Origin: DASZBR01 sp035943935
GTDB taxonomy: Bacteria; Pseudomonadota; Gammaproteobacteria; DASZBR01
Reading direction: 5' to 3'
Length of the DNA: 64,000 nucleotides
Assembly: GCA_035943935.1 (NCBI GenBank)
Contig: DASZBR010000017.1
Span: 73,642-137,641, forward strand
Below are positions 10,701 to 21,300 of this stretch, piece by piece; positions within the stretch are counted from its first letter, which is position 1; every line of letters begins with the position of its first letter. The notes under the pieces were generated by a model, which worked only from the letters and a program-made list of their open reading frames with translations, made no database searches and was not told the DNA's origin. The translations under genes were made by a program, and so were the position numbers.

Positions 10701-13700
10701 ACTTTTTGAAGCGTTAAGCAATGGAAAATGCGATATCTCTCATTTTAGAAATCAGCCGAGTTTCTTAAAAGAATATATTATTAATAGATTGAATTGGAAA
10801 AATTTACCTTCGTTTCAGGAGTCTGAAGATTTGCCTGAAGAAGTACGGAGAAAACGTCGTTTAGCGTGGCAAAAAAAATTATTGTCATGTTTATATGGTG
10901 TGAGCTTACGTGAACTTACGTTGACGGATTGTGATGGCTTAGATAACGACGTTCTTCTTAAAATTACAGAATCTTGTCCTGAACTGCGTGTTTTAGAGGT
11001 TCGTGGTTGTCAAAATTTAACAGGTAATGTTATTCGTGATGTTGCTTCGACGTGTCCTAATTTAGTACGACTGGATGTGAGTGGAACTAACATTAGTTCA
11101 ATTAAAGTCAGACCTTTTGGTAGTATTCCATTTCCGAAATTACTGCGTTTAAAAACAGAAGGTTGTAGAGCACTTGATGTGGTACGGCTTGATTGCCCTG
11201 AATTATTATCGATGACATCAACGGGTTGTGTTGCGCTTGAAGGGGTGAGATTAAATTCTACTAAAGTACAGCGTTTAGAGTTTGCGGGATGTGAAAGATT
11301 GGTGGAGTTGGGTTTGGGTGAAGGGGGGTTACTTGATTTAAAAGAAGTGAATGTAAGGTTGTGTCATGCACTATCAAAGAAACAACTAGAACGAGTGTAT
11401 AGGCAATCTCCGAACCTTAACATTTTTTCATTAAATATTGAATCTCCTGAAGATATTGTTGTGTTACTTAGGGATGACGATGTCGTGTTAGAGGAACCAG
11501 ATCATATTTTTAAGCTTATGCTTGTTGGTGCCAGTGGTATAGGCAAATCCTGTTTTTTAACAAGATATTTGGATGGTGTTTTCAATGAGGGCGTGATTGC
11601 AACAACAGGTGCTGACATTAGAACTAAAAAGTTAAAAATACTTGGCAGTACTTGCGCGCTTCAAGTTTTGGATAGTGCAGGACGAGAAAGATTTAGAGAA
11701 GTTCGCGAGTCATATTATAAAGAGGTTGATGGTGTTGTTGTGTTTTTTGATTTGACAAATAAGAAATCTTTTTCCCAAGTTTCAGAATTTTTTGAAGAAA
11801 TATATGATGCTGCTCCGGAAAATTGCTCAGTAGTCCTCGTTGGGTTGATGGCTGAGTTTGTAGAGCTAAGACAAGTTGGGTTCGATGAAGGAAAGCAACT
11901 TGCTGATCGGTTTGGTGTTGCTTATTTTGAAGCTGCTGTGAGAGATAATACTAATGTCAGAGAAGTTTTTGAGAAAATGGCTGGGATGGTGTATGAGAGG
12001 GAAGTTTTAAAAATACCTGTTGTTAGTAGAAGTATTGTTGGGGTCCCTAAAAAAGTAGTGCAATCAGTTGTGCCTGCGTTACCTTCACCGAATAAGAGTA
12101 AATCGAAAGACTATGATCATGAATTTAAGATTTGTTTGATTGGGGATGGCGGGACTGGAAAATCGAGCTTTTTGTTGCAGCATATAGACAAAAGGTTTAA
12201 GCCTGATATTGAAGGAACCATTGGTCTTGAGTTTGGCTCAAGTGTACTAAAAATTCATGGGGGTACGTGTAAGCTTCAGATGTGGGATATGGAGGGCGCG
12301 GAAAGCAGTCGTTCTATAAATCGCTCGTTTTATAGGGGTTCACAAGGATTTATAGTGTTTTTTGATGTAAGTCGGAGAGAGAGTTTTAACCATTTGATTG
12401 ATTGGATTGAAGACACACTGGAACAATGTCCTGAAGGCTCGATTATTATAGTTGGAATGAAAGTAGATTTAGCGAATAAACGAATGGTTGCGAGAGATGA
12501 AGGGGAAAAGCTTGCTCGACAGTTTGGCACTCTCTATTTCGAAGCTTCTGCAAAAACTAGCGAAAATGTTGACGAAGTTTTTGAGAAATTATCTGAGATG
12601 ATTTATGAGAAGGAGGTTTTAAAGAAGACTGCTTTAATTAAAAGTGCTGCTGCAGTTCCTAAAAAAGTAGCGAAAGCAGTTATGCCTGTGTTACACCTAT
12701 CTAATAACAGTAAACAAAAGAGTAGGGAGCGCCTTTTTAAAGTTTATTTGTCAATGCCTGATGAAGTTGGAAATATATTGCTCGCATTTACAGATAATAC
12801 CCAGAAATTTTTGTTAACGAGTGATTCTGAGTTTGGAGACAATGAATTAGAAACAACCCTCAAATTACAAAATGACGAGGAGATAGGAAATAAAGATTTT
12901 CGTTCGATACTGCGTTCATATGAGAAAGCTTTGCTGGGAGTTATAGTATGTTTCGTCGTAGAAGATAGAGATACATTTCTTTGCTTGTCTTCAAAGCTTG
13001 AAGAGATAGCAAAATATGGGCGGTCTAAATATCCTATGGTTGTAGTGGGGTGGATATCAGGTTTGGCAAGTGAACGAGAAGTTTCACATGAAGAGGCAGC
13101 GGCGCTTGCTCAAAAATTTGGATTTGCCTATCGTGAAAGTTTAATGAACGTAGACAGTGAAGAAGCATCAACTATTTTTGAAACTATAGCCGACATGATT
13201 TACGAAGAAAAGTTACTTCATCGACCAATCGAACAGATGCGAACAGAAGTTTCAAGTCTTAATCCACCAAATTTAAATGGGATTACAGTGAGGGTTGCTC
13301 AAACTCGATATGGGTTGAGCCTCAGATTAAGTTCGCCAAAAAAAGATTTTAGAGAATTAAATCTTATTACTGATGATCTTATTTATTACTTTGAGAGTGC
13401 GAATCATTGTTTGAGAATAAATAAGCAAAAAAAATCTGAAGCGGAGGCTATGACAGTACCATGTGAATTTTTATTTAAGATGGTATCAATAGGTTATAAG
13501 AACATTGGAAAAACAGCGCTGATAAAAAGGTATGTAAATGACATTTACTCTGACAAGTTCCAAGGCACCTTTGGTGTAGATTTTTCTAAGAAACAAATAA
13601 ATATTATGCAAAATAACATTACCCTACAAATATGGGATTTTGATTGGATAAGCAACAACATGCGCGATGTTTATTTAAGAGACACTAATGGATTTATATT

Positions 13701-14670
13701 AACTTTTAGCTTGGCCTCTAGATCTTCATTTTTTTATATATTGAGGCTTCTTGAGGAATTATTAGACGCTATTGGTAAAGTAGGTTATGCACATCAATGT
13801 ACACCGTTTAGCCCGATAATTTTGGTGGGCCTCAGATCAGATTTAACCGAAAGCAGACAAGTTAAAACAGAAGAAGCAGAAGCAGTAGCTCGAGTTCTCG
13901 GTATTCCTTACATTGAAACCTCAGCAAGAGATAATATTCTTGTCGAAGAAGCTTTTGAAACTTTAGCGAGAGTGATGTTGGAAAATGCTTTGTCTACCAC
14001 AGTTAGCGTTAATAATTTAGTTGCAGGTGATTCGTTTAATCGCGAAAGCTGTGAAAGTACTCTTCGATCATTTGGAGCAACCATTGATGGTGGCTTTCAT
14101 GTGAATTGTCGCGAGGCTGGTGGAGTGGCTAAGGTCAAAGTCCTCAGAAATGTCATGAAAGTATTAGAGAAGATAGCAGACACTGATTGTCCGGAGTTAT
14201 TCCGGATTGCATGTAGGTATAGAACTAGTGAATATCCCGAGATTGCAGAAGATGCGAATAGAATTTTAGAGAAATATATAAATTCTCCTGCATTTGTCCT
14301 AAGGATTTTTGAAGATCTTGGGTATGAAGAATATAAAGTTATAGGTGGGGCTGAGAGTAGACTAGGGATCTTGGAGAATTTTGATTCTCAAAAAATTGTT
14401 CTTGTTTGTGTTGAAAACATGGTGCATGCGTCTCCTGTTGTTAGAGCTGGAGTACGCAAAGCACTTGAAAAATTAAGAGTGCTGGAATCGCCTGAAATTA
14501 TTCAAGCTTATAAAGAAGCCGAAGTCGCTCTCGCAAAAATAAACGGCCCCACCCCCGCCCAAATCATCCCAAGAACAAATAGCCCAATACATTCACCACG
14601 AGTATCCCATGTTGTAACGCAAGCAAGCGCCCCCGTTTCAACACTAGAACGCAGTTCTTTGGAAAAGTAG
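7702..14670 (+). CDS. Giant TPR-NTase-kinase-like-LRR protein with four tandem Ras/Rab-like domains
   Basis: This 2322-residue protein is a candidate effector with several recognisable parts. Residues about 1-260 are helical and TPR-like. A nucleotidyltransferase motif of the GS-x10-DxE type lies at G307-S308 and D319/E321, as in DUF294/GlnD-like enzymes. A kinase-like stretch has HLEDVKDDN at 748-756 and VDDDHAF at 767-773, resembling HxDxKxxN and DFG-type loops. Leucine-rich repeats cover about 1065-1240. Four Ras/Rab-like GTPase domains follow: P-loops at 1276-1283, 1481-1488 and 1931-1938, plus a third copy (about 1678-1840) with no P-loop. G4 motifs are degenerate in most copies. HEAT-like helices and an SP-rich tail end the protein. 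GGGAG precedes the ATG. The next gene starts 27 bp later. The domain calls come from reading motifs. Biochemical activity is unknown. Confidence 0.8.
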   Translation: MQDSTDSFSWLFEALKRNYQSKTNWVQIAESFCRLAECYDKVRNPKETATLLLDSLLFLLDESFHADLIPKYVSECCNHLFRIQKSQAILPVLQRLKHHGYYFLAHDGTASLETVDENFERELAFAIGNHYRNQGYYRLSQFYFAYGQCSFVEMRRNENIFLAELFCDENNMFMLNQYRLAIFQGWDQCTVVLEKLFTLGNYFWAVEDFERAKRIYKKIAVLLKEHGRDKGNFLARCAEGVGKLDLNIGYSEVFLAQPVSSRCLTRNAETEKNWSGYVKENVIKVLCEEAIQDLGPAPCQFSVETLGSLARDEACLYSDLEFAIIWRRPPGSIATDAEIRSYFRQFIFLLELKVISLGETNEISMNSDFSTESKDSRVFVKQRMRRGLQFDEGDNYPFSSLHQNELFLEIPLKPTLSADRVIKYNIVESCYTYGDESLSRDFRDQIRSLLDKDNLRQKMALDLLDQEFFTCSTPIEGSETFHVKAHLLKIPQWGIKAMALYYGIEERNTLLRIDALVQRHILTPEAGDLFKRLITNTLNLRMKLHREHQSEYDMLPVEQAHDLALNPALLKFFNNWHDNPNARHLGADLVQAAWQLELSREIVDPHKKTTVCIHGLAEEPVYLKEALCETWIDPKTGEFNASLRKLEDGNRVVVPAGVASFVKARPEGPGTQKAVSRFCNLFGGDGLPAKLCFFEHVETKVKYPVLFSAHRGETLLKKRRRGESLSTLEPEIDHYYYTIRIFEWLLLHLEDVKDDNVTFLRRLFGLVDDDHAFVESVVEVREFLIRIIKLKAKSILPCFEAVRNKPMDAEAKAWFLSLNLGQFLRQWLADSAEDEESLTFDRAELLAWAEHKTDPSIVQWLLEEGMTGDLYARFYRLQQALRSIEEDAPVTLLDAICRVEPHVGAIYKEVFDPINGWNTPEDRFANLRTDYKVILERDDVVKYQSQHVVKERVMRSISLPQEQKSKPTLHELITKGEFYTPRKALDELTRVESSFQERERLFEALSNGKCDISHFRNQPSFLKEYIINRLNWKNLPSFQESEDLPEEVRRKRRLAWQKKLLSCLYGVSLRELTLTDCDGLDNDVLLKITESCPELRVLEVRGCQNLTGNVIRDVASTCPNLVRLDVSGTNISSIKVRPFGSIPFPKLLRLKTEGCRALDVVRLDCPELLSMTSTGCVALEGVRLNSTKVQRLEFAGCERLVELGLGEGGLLDLKEVNVRLCHALSKKQLERVYRQSPNLNIFSLNIESPEDIVVLLRDDDVVLEEPDHIFKLMLVGASGIGKSCFLTRYLDGVFNEGVIATTGADIRTKKLKILGSTCALQVLDSAGRERFREVRESYYKEVDGVVVFFDLTNKKSFSQVSEFFEEIYDAAPENCSVVLVGLMAEFVELRQVGFDEGKQLADRFGVAYFEAAVRDNTNVREVFEKMAGMVYEREVLKIPVVSRSIVGVPKKVVQSVVPALPSPNKSKSKDYDHEFKICLIGDGGTGKSSFLLQHIDKRFKPDIEGTIGLEFGSSVLKIHGGTCKLQMWDMEGAESSRSINRSFYRGSQGFIVFFDVSRRESFNHLIDWIEDTLEQCPEGSIIIVGMKVDLANKRMVARDEGEKLARQFGTLYFEASAKTSENVDEVFEKLSEMIYEKEVLKKTALIKSAAAVPKKVAKAVMPVLHLSNNSKQKSRERLFKVYLSMPDEVGNILLAFTDNTQKFLLTSDSEFGDNELETTLKLQNDEEIGNKDFRSILRSYEKALLGVIVCFVVEDRDTFLCLSSKLEEIAKYGRSKYPMVVVGWISGLASEREVSHEEAAALAQKFGFAYRESLMNVDSEEASTIFETIADMIYEEKLLHRPIEQMRTEVSSLNPPNLNGITVRVAQTRYGLSLRLSSPKKDFRELNLITDDLIYYFESANHCLRINKQKKSEAEAMTVPCEFLFKMVSIGYKNIGKTALIKRYVNDIYSDKFQGTFGVDFSKKQINIMQNNITLQIWDFDWISNNMRDVYLRDTNGFILTFSLASRSSFFYILRLLEELLDAIGKVGYAHQCTPFSPIILVGLRSDLTESRQVKTEEAEAVARVLGIPYIETSARDNILVEEAFETLARVMLENALSTTVSVNNLVAGDSFNRESCESTLRSFGATIDGGFHVNCREAGGVAKVKVLRNVMKVLEKIADTDCPELFRIACRYRTSEYPEIAEDANRILEKYINSPAFVLRIFEDLGYEEYKVIGGAESRLGILENFDSQKIVLVCVENMVHASPVVRAGVRKALEKLRVLESPEIIQAYKEAEVALAKINGPTPAQIIPRTNSPIHSPRVSHVVTQASAPVSTLERSSLEK

Positions 14671-14697
14671 TACTTTTAAACGTTAAGGAGAGTCATT

Positions 14698-17600
14698 ATG
14701 GAAGAAGTTGTCAAAGTAGTTGCAAAACCCGTTATCAGCGCGGACGAATCTCGCAGAGATATCGATAAATTGAAAAATATGTTTGCAAGAATTTTTTCGC
14801 TCAAATGTGCCTATTTAGATGAATTAAATAAATTGGATAATAAAGCTAAACAATTGCTATTGGATGATTTACGCAGTTACAGAAATAAAGATGCTTATGC
14901 AAATCGTGTGCTTGACGAATTAGATACCTCTTATCGCGGTCGTTCTCATCAAATCGATAGTTATTTTAAATCGCTCATTGAGCGTTTGAAGACGTTTATG
15001 ATGAAAGTCGCGGTTGAAATGTTAGACGAAACGTTTCAACTATTATCGAGCTTAGAAAAAAAATACCACGATCGAGAGGATATTCTGGGTGCCATCAGCG
15101 AACATAGAAAATCACTGAATAAATTAAATTTTTCCATTGTTGATGAATATGCAGATCATCTTCGATATGAATTCTGCAAACAATACCGTGCGGTTGAAAC
15201 AATCCAAGAGCGGAATGCATTAATACGTGCAAATATCACTGCACGAACGCGATTAATTGATCGATGGGAACAATTACTTCCAGCTGAGAAAAGATTTCTT
15301 GGTTTTGAAAGTGATTTCAATGCCTTGGATCTTTCTGCAATGGATTTATCTGGTCTTGATTTAAGACGCTCACGTTTTGCGGGATGTTGTTTTCGGCAAA
15401 CGGATCTTCGCAATAGTACGTGTGTACCAGACCAATTTTTACATTCACGAAGTATGGGTGAAGCAGTGATGGATGCAGGAATGGTTGATGAAGTTTTAGC
15501 TCAAAAAAAGAATCGAACTTCAATTATGAGAAAAGAACTCGAAGAAAACTTTTTAGAAAGACAGGAACAAGTCGATGCGCTTCGGTTGTTACCTCGATTA
15601 GTTTGTTTGGACAAATTACCTAATTTAGAAGATATCTCAGCTAAGATACTTCAAATGATGGTAGTTGTTTTAATTGGAACGGGTTATATCAATAAATTAC
15701 CCGATGAAGATGAGTTTTCTATTAAAAGCTTGAGTATTAAGCCAAGTAACTTAGATTTAACAGGGAAAACGCGTGCTGAGCTCTTAGCAATATATGAACG
15801 TATATTAAAAGCCAGAGGAATGAAATTAAGCGAAGAGGTGCTTCTTTATGCGCGAGAACATCAGTTTTCTGCTGCGTATGAAAGACTTGAAGGTGAGCAC
15901 GGAGCATTAGAGAGATTTGAGTGGTTGATCAGTGGGCTGCCTTTAGAAGTACGTGAAGAGCACGAGAAGTTTATTGCAGAAAAAAGAGAAGTTTTACGCG
16001 ACCTAAAAAAGAATAAAGAAAAACACCAGCGGGAATATCTGCAAGCCTCTATTAATGCGTTTATTACACATTTACACAAAGCGGATGAAGAAGACATCAA
16101 TCTGACTCCATCAACACGCATTGGGTCAGCGTTAGATGGAGCACGTAAGCGAGATGATGTAGTCGTTGATTTAACGGGAGTTGAATTAACAAAGGAATTG
16201 TTAGCCGCATATAAGGGAATTGATTTTAGTTTTGTTCACGTCATCCTCACATCAGCACAAGAAAAAGTGTTGCCGTGGAAATATCGTGAGCAACGTTATG
16301 TTCGCTTAATGCAAGCTGTTGAAAATGAAGATTTACGTGAAATTGCAGTTTGTTGTAGACAAGGTTTAAGCGTAAATCATCTTAATGAAGCAGGTCGTTC
16401 TCCTTTTATGAAAGCGTGCGCGGAGAATAGAGCAACCGTGGTTGATTTTATGTTGCAGCGTTGTGGTGCAAAAGAAGCGTTGAAATCGCAATCACCTAAT
16501 GAAACAGCAGGGCAATGGTCGGTACTCGAGACAGCGTTAGTGATGGGTAACGATGCTGTGGCCGATGCATTAATCAAGCACGGCGCTGAAGTCAGTTTTA
16601 TTGCTGCAGTAATGCTCGACCGTCTATCCGCGTATAACGGCAAAGTAACAGCAGAAAAAATTAACGCGGTATATTTGGGAGGAACTTTACCTTTATTTGT
16701 TGCCATTAGAAAAAAGCACCGAGATTTAGTTTCGTGGTTATTGCAAAATGGTGCAGATGTTCGCTTACAAGAAGGTCAAAAAACAGCATTAAAAGAAGCT
16801 GTCTTGAGTGGTGATCTAGGTATTGTCAAAACCATTCATAAATGTGGTGGTGTGATTACTTTGGAATTAATACGATTAGCATGTGAAAAAGATTTTCTTG
16901 AGATCGCTCAATATTTTACTTCTGAAGCGCCAGATAAAATTGATTTGTATTCTGCATTGTTTGTGAAGCGCCCACAGCATGAAATTGATAAACAGATAAA
17001 AGGAGATTGTAAAACAGTTCAACCCGATGGGCTTACGCCATTGGCGACCGCTTGTTTTGCAGGAAATGCGGATGCAGTACGAGATTTTTTGAGGCGAGGT
17101 GCAGATGATCATCTTTATATTCCTTCTAAACGACATACATCGCCGGGCAGCGCTGAAATTCCTTTGTTTTACGCAACGATGGCAAGACGAGCCGATGTTG
17201 TAGAATATTTGGTTCATCAAGAGGGCGTCTCGCCAACCACTATCGTAAAAGAAAGTACCTCTCCACTTGCTGAAGCGGTGCGTCGTAATTTTACAGATAT
17301 TGTAATGATCATGCTTAGACCCAACTCAACTATAAGAATCGCCGTTAATCTTGATGCACAAGATGCAAGTGGTAATACTGTTCTATCGATAGCAGTGCGA
17401 AATGGTGCGGTTGACGTTGTAAAAGCATTACTTGAAAGCGGTGCAAGTCCTTATATTGCGGATAGTATAGGAAATCTTCCTTTGCATTATGCTCGCAGTG
17501 AAGGGCTTACTGAAATTGCAGAAATTTTAGAACATGCCATGCTAAATCCAAAAAATAAGCATAAGGATACGCCGAAGGAAGTTGCTAAAAAAGCGCGTGA

Positions 17601-18330
17601 ATCTGCTCCCGTTTCTGTAGAAAAAGCGGGTTGGGATGCGTATTTTGATTCTGTTGCGGAAATACCTGTCATTCCAGAGCGTATTACTCAGGGCAATGGG
17701 TATGTTTGTCATGAAGCGATAGGTGACGGTGAGTGTGGACTGTCCAGAGCGTTTAAAATTCCGGGTGATGCTATTGTTTGCAAATTACTTGTCGATAAAG
17801 CAGATGAGGCTGTGTTTAATTTATTACAACCGGCTGTGGTTGCTGCTTTAGCAACAAAAGAGTTTCAAGCCTATTTAGTTGCCAATCACATTATGGCCAG
17901 TAGCGGAGATTGTGCGGCACGGATTGATATTATCATGGCCTATCTTGATTACAACCTGAAAGACAGGCAAGTGGCATTAGGTTGGATGCATCCTGCGGTG
18001 TTACAAGCCATTGCACATGTTCAGGGTATAGCCCTTTATATGTGGGGATTGGATGAAGGTAAAAAATTAATCCTCTATAAAGTAGCAGAGCAGCGCAATT
18101 ATGCTGAGTTTATTCCCGAAGGCGCAATGAGTAGGGTGGATTTATTGTGGTCTGGTGACCATTTTAATTGGATTGAGTTAAATCAGCGACTGGTTTCAAG
18201 TCCATCCGCACGGGAACATTTTGGATCGCCGCGAGCACTTCTTGCGCCGCCATCTCCAAGGCAGCAAGGACAGCAACCTGTAGATAAAGACAAGGATGAA
18301 GCACACAACAATGGAAGATTGGAAAAGTAG
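14698..18330 (+). CDS. Pentapeptide/ankyrin-repeat protein with C-terminal OTU-like protease domain (candidate effector)
   Basis: The 1210-residue product begins with a charged helical region (about 1-200). A short pentapeptide-repeat stretch follows (about 204-243, with DLSAMDLSGLDLRRSRF). Further helices come next, then ankyrin repeats over about 535-950, for example TALKEAVLSGDLGIVKTI and TVLSIAVRNGAVDVVKALLE. Residues about 1000-1165 resemble an OTU cysteine protease: GDGECGLSRAF places a likely nucleophile at C1013 with D1010 nearby, and GDHFNWIEL places a likely catalytic histidine at H1155. The roughly 140-residue spacing fits an OTU fold. OTU enzymes cleave ubiquitin chains, so a host-directed deubiquitinase is the best guess. 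AAGGAGAG is a strong ribosome-binding site. The 3' end overlaps or abuts the next gene's start. The tail is rich in SPR motifs. Confidence 0.78.
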   Translation: MEEVVKVVAKPVISADESRRDIDKLKNMFARIFSLKCAYLDELNKLDNKAKQLLLDDLRSYRNKDAYANRVLDELDTSYRGRSHQIDSYFKSLIERLKTFMMKVAVEMLDETFQLLSSLEKKYHDREDILGAISEHRKSLNKLNFSIVDEYADHLRYEFCKQYRAVETIQERNALIRANITARTRLIDRWEQLLPAEKRFLGFESDFNALDLSAMDLSGLDLRRSRFAGCCFRQTDLRNSTCVPDQFLHSRSMGEAVMDAGMVDEVLAQKKNRTSIMRKELEENFLERQEQVDALRLLPRLVCLDKLPNLEDISAKILQMMVVVLIGTGYINKLPDEDEFSIKSLSIKPSNLDLTGKTRAELLAIYERILKARGMKLSEEVLLYAREHQFSAAYERLEGEHGALERFEWLISGLPLEVREEHEKFIAEKREVLRDLKKNKEKHQREYLQASINAFITHLHKADEEDINLTPSTRIGSALDGARKRDDVVVDLTGVELTKELLAAYKGIDFSFVHVILTSAQEKVLPWKYREQRYVRLMQAVENEDLREIAVCCRQGLSVNHLNEAGRSPFMKACAENRATVVDFMLQRCGAKEALKSQSPNETAGQWSVLETALVMGNDAVADALIKHGAEVSFIAAVMLDRLSAYNGKVTAEKINAVYLGGTLPLFVAIRKKHRDLVSWLLQNGADVRLQEGQKTALKEAVLSGDLGIVKTIHKCGGVITLELIRLACEKDFLEIAQYFTSEAPDKIDLYSALFVKRPQHEIDKQIKGDCKTVQPDGLTPLATACFAGNADAVRDFLRRGADDHLYIPSKRHTSPGSAEIPLFYATMARRADVVEYLVHQEGVSPTTIVKESTSPLAEAVRRNFTDIVMIMLRPNSTIRIAVNLDAQDASGNTVLSIAVRNGAVDVVKALLESGASPYIADSIGNLPLHYARSEGLTEIAEILEHAMLNPKNKHKDTPKEVAKKARESAPVSVEKAGWDAYFDSVAEIPVIPERITQGNGYVCHEAIGDGECGLSRAFKIPGDAIVCKLLVDKADEAVFNLLQPAVVAALATKEFQAYLVANHIMASSGDCAARIDIIMAYLDYNLKDRQVALGWMHPAVLQAIAHVQGIALYMWGLDEGKKLILYKVAEQRNYAEFIPEGAMSRVDLLWSGDHFNWIELNQRLVSSPSAREHFGSPRALLAPPSPRQQGQQPVDKDKDEAHNNGRLEK

Positions 18331-21300
18331 GGTTGTACGTCTTGAGCTATCTTTGCAAAAAGATACACATGATGGTCGAGTCCTCACAGAATTAAGAGAA
18401 TTGTTTGCGTGTGAACGTTATGGCCGGGTTATGGACCCGGCCCGTGCGTTGGAATGCCTCAAAAAATTCTTGGATGCTGATAAATCCTATGTGACAGATA
18501 TTATTACGCTTGCGTACCATTGTGGGATAGATCAGAAAAATACCTCACTTCTGGTATTTTCGCATGAATGTTCTGGGATGCTGGATGAGCCAAATTTCCC
18601 ACTTGAATTAAATATTGTTCAGAATTTAGCTCGGCAATATTCAGTTGAGAAAAATTATCGTTTAAGCGCTTACTATTGGGGCTACGCATATCAACTTTCG
18701 CAAGACGATAGCATTAAAAATGAATTAACCCTTCAGTCAATTTATGCAGCAGCAGACAGGTTGTGTGGCTCAGTTATTTCCGCAGATCAATGCAGTATAG
18801 TAATAGAGTTTGGTGATTATTTCGCTTCTATAGGAAATTACGATCGTGCCAAGCGGTGTTACGACACTGTTTTAAGATGCGCAGCACATAAGCCAGGTGC
18901 CCAACATTGGAATGCGCTTTCTCACGAACGATTAAGAGCTATTGCAGAGGACCAACTGATTTCTAGTCAAAATTTTACCTGTGTGAGTACTTTAGAAAGT
19001 TGTCGGGAAAAATTAAAAGAGGCGCGTAAAGCAGCGATTGAAGAATTAGCGCATACCTCTGTTTTAGAGGATCAGAAAAAGTTATCTGTTTTTTTCAGGA
19101 ATAATATTCTTTATCCCTTATGTGAGGAAACTAAAAAAGAATTAGGGACTCCACCCTGTCATTTTAACGTAATGGTCATGGGTTCCCTCGCTCAAAATAG
19201 AGCCTGTCTGTATTCAGATGTTGAATTCGCTATCGGTTATCAAAAATACGATGAGGTGAATTCAGAGGAGGGGCTTATTAGTTCTCCTGTGAGAGGGTAT
19301 GAAGGTCAGTTAAAACAAACAGTAGATCGAAAAAAAATTTCTGAGAGTCGTGAAAATCAGGTGCTTTCTTATTTGCGTGATTTTGTGATGCTTTTGGAGC
19401 TCAAAGTCATTGCCTTGGGTGAAACAAATCAATTGCATATTCCAGGTCATTTGAGCGAACCTTTAAAGGGAAGCGTAGCTTTAATTGAAAAGCGAATGAA
19501 ACGAGGCTTGCAATTCGATGAAAGTGCTAATACTCCATTTGGTCAGGATGAAAATGATAAGCGGTTTCTTTTCGATAGTGAAAAACCCCTTCCAGACAAT
19601 ATCTTTTGTGTCGCAATGGAAGGTGTTGTTGTTAGTAATATTATGGCACTTGAATTTTTATATGGCGATGATGGAAGTAATACGCTGTGCCAAACGCTTA
19701 TAGAAAAAATTCAAAGACAAATAAATACACCTGATACGCGTCAGAGAGTAAGAGAAAAATTTATTGATCTCTCCATCAGGATGGGAAAAGATCATGAAAA
19801 AGACAAGGTGTTTGTTCATATAAAAAATAGGTTACTGTGGACACCTGTTTGGATTTCTCGTGCATTACAGTTAGATGTTAGTCAAATAGCGCATCCTCAT
19901 TTTCAGGTATTGCTTGATTTAATTATCCAATTTTTGGGTGCCTGTCGTATGCGGGCACACGCATTTTATCAATCTGAAAATGATTATATTTATTTTTCAG
20001 AGAGGGATGATGTCTTTTCATTAAAACAATTCCCAGAAGCTAATTGTCTTAGACTTATAATGGATGAAGTGCACCCCTTTTTAATTGAAATGGTACAGAC
20101 TCGGAAATATTCTTCTCGCGAGTGTGGTGCAGCTTCCGCTCAATGGGTTCTTACTTTTATTCGTCATTTGGCACAAGATTTTCTCAATCCAGTCATACAA
20201 AAAATGATGGAAATACCGGATGCGTGGGGGTACCGCATAAAGGAGCGAGCCTTCAATGAAAAATTAATGCACGATTTAATGAGGTTAGGTGGAGATGTAT
20301 TAGAAGCTGACAATTTTCCTTGGGTTGTGACGGTGGATCATGCTGAGGGCCAATCATGTATGTTGGATCCCGTCGTCGCAAGAAAAATTATTCGAGCAGA
20401 TACAGGACACTTGAAACATTTGGTCAAAGAGAAGATATCTCAAAAAGTTTATGCACATCGTAATGTCGCTTATACCGATGATAAAGGGGTGCAGTTACAT
20501 CTTAAAGAGCATTGTGATTTTCCGATGATGCCCTATGCCAGTTATCTATTAAATATGCGATTGATTGGATATGGTGTTCCTCCGAATCGACTGGTTATTT
20601 TTACGGTCAAGAATAAACGTACGGGAGAATGGTTTGATTATCCTGTGTTGGTTTCACAAACTGTCGTTGAGGGAAGGGCGCTGAGTACATACGATCCAAA
20701 AAGGATCATGAGTAGATTGTTTTATGAGTTCTTTGTGGTTGATGTACTGAAACACCATTGTGATGGATATGATCGAAATTATCTGCTTAATTTATTAGGG
20801 GGCTTAGATTGTGTAGACAATGAACAAATTTTTGCACGCGGATTTTCGGAAGAAGGATATTTTCCGGGTCAAAAATTACGTGAAATTAATGCAGTTTATC
20901 GTTTAGCTTTTCCTGAAGACAGGGATAGAAAGTGGTTAGAAACGTTTGCTGAATTGGATGTAGATAAAATCTTGAGTGCTTGGTTAGATGATTTGCAAAG
21001 CATGCAGGATCATTACCTTCGATTATTGGGGAAGAGGAGAACTGTATTTGAAGCACGAGATCCGCTTAATCCTTTTGTTTCAACGATGGTATTCGCAGAA
21101 GGTGTAGTGGGTAAATTGTCATTAGATTTGCGGGTTGTCAAAATGCTCTGCAGAGAAGCGCTCTCGAAAAATACAGTATTAAAACCACGAGAGATACTTG
21201 AAAGATGCAGTGGTGCAAGAGTTGCAGAATGTTATTTTGATCGCCCTAACAATGGTTTGTTTGTTCAAGTGACAGCAAGCAGCAGTCAATTTGAGTGTTA

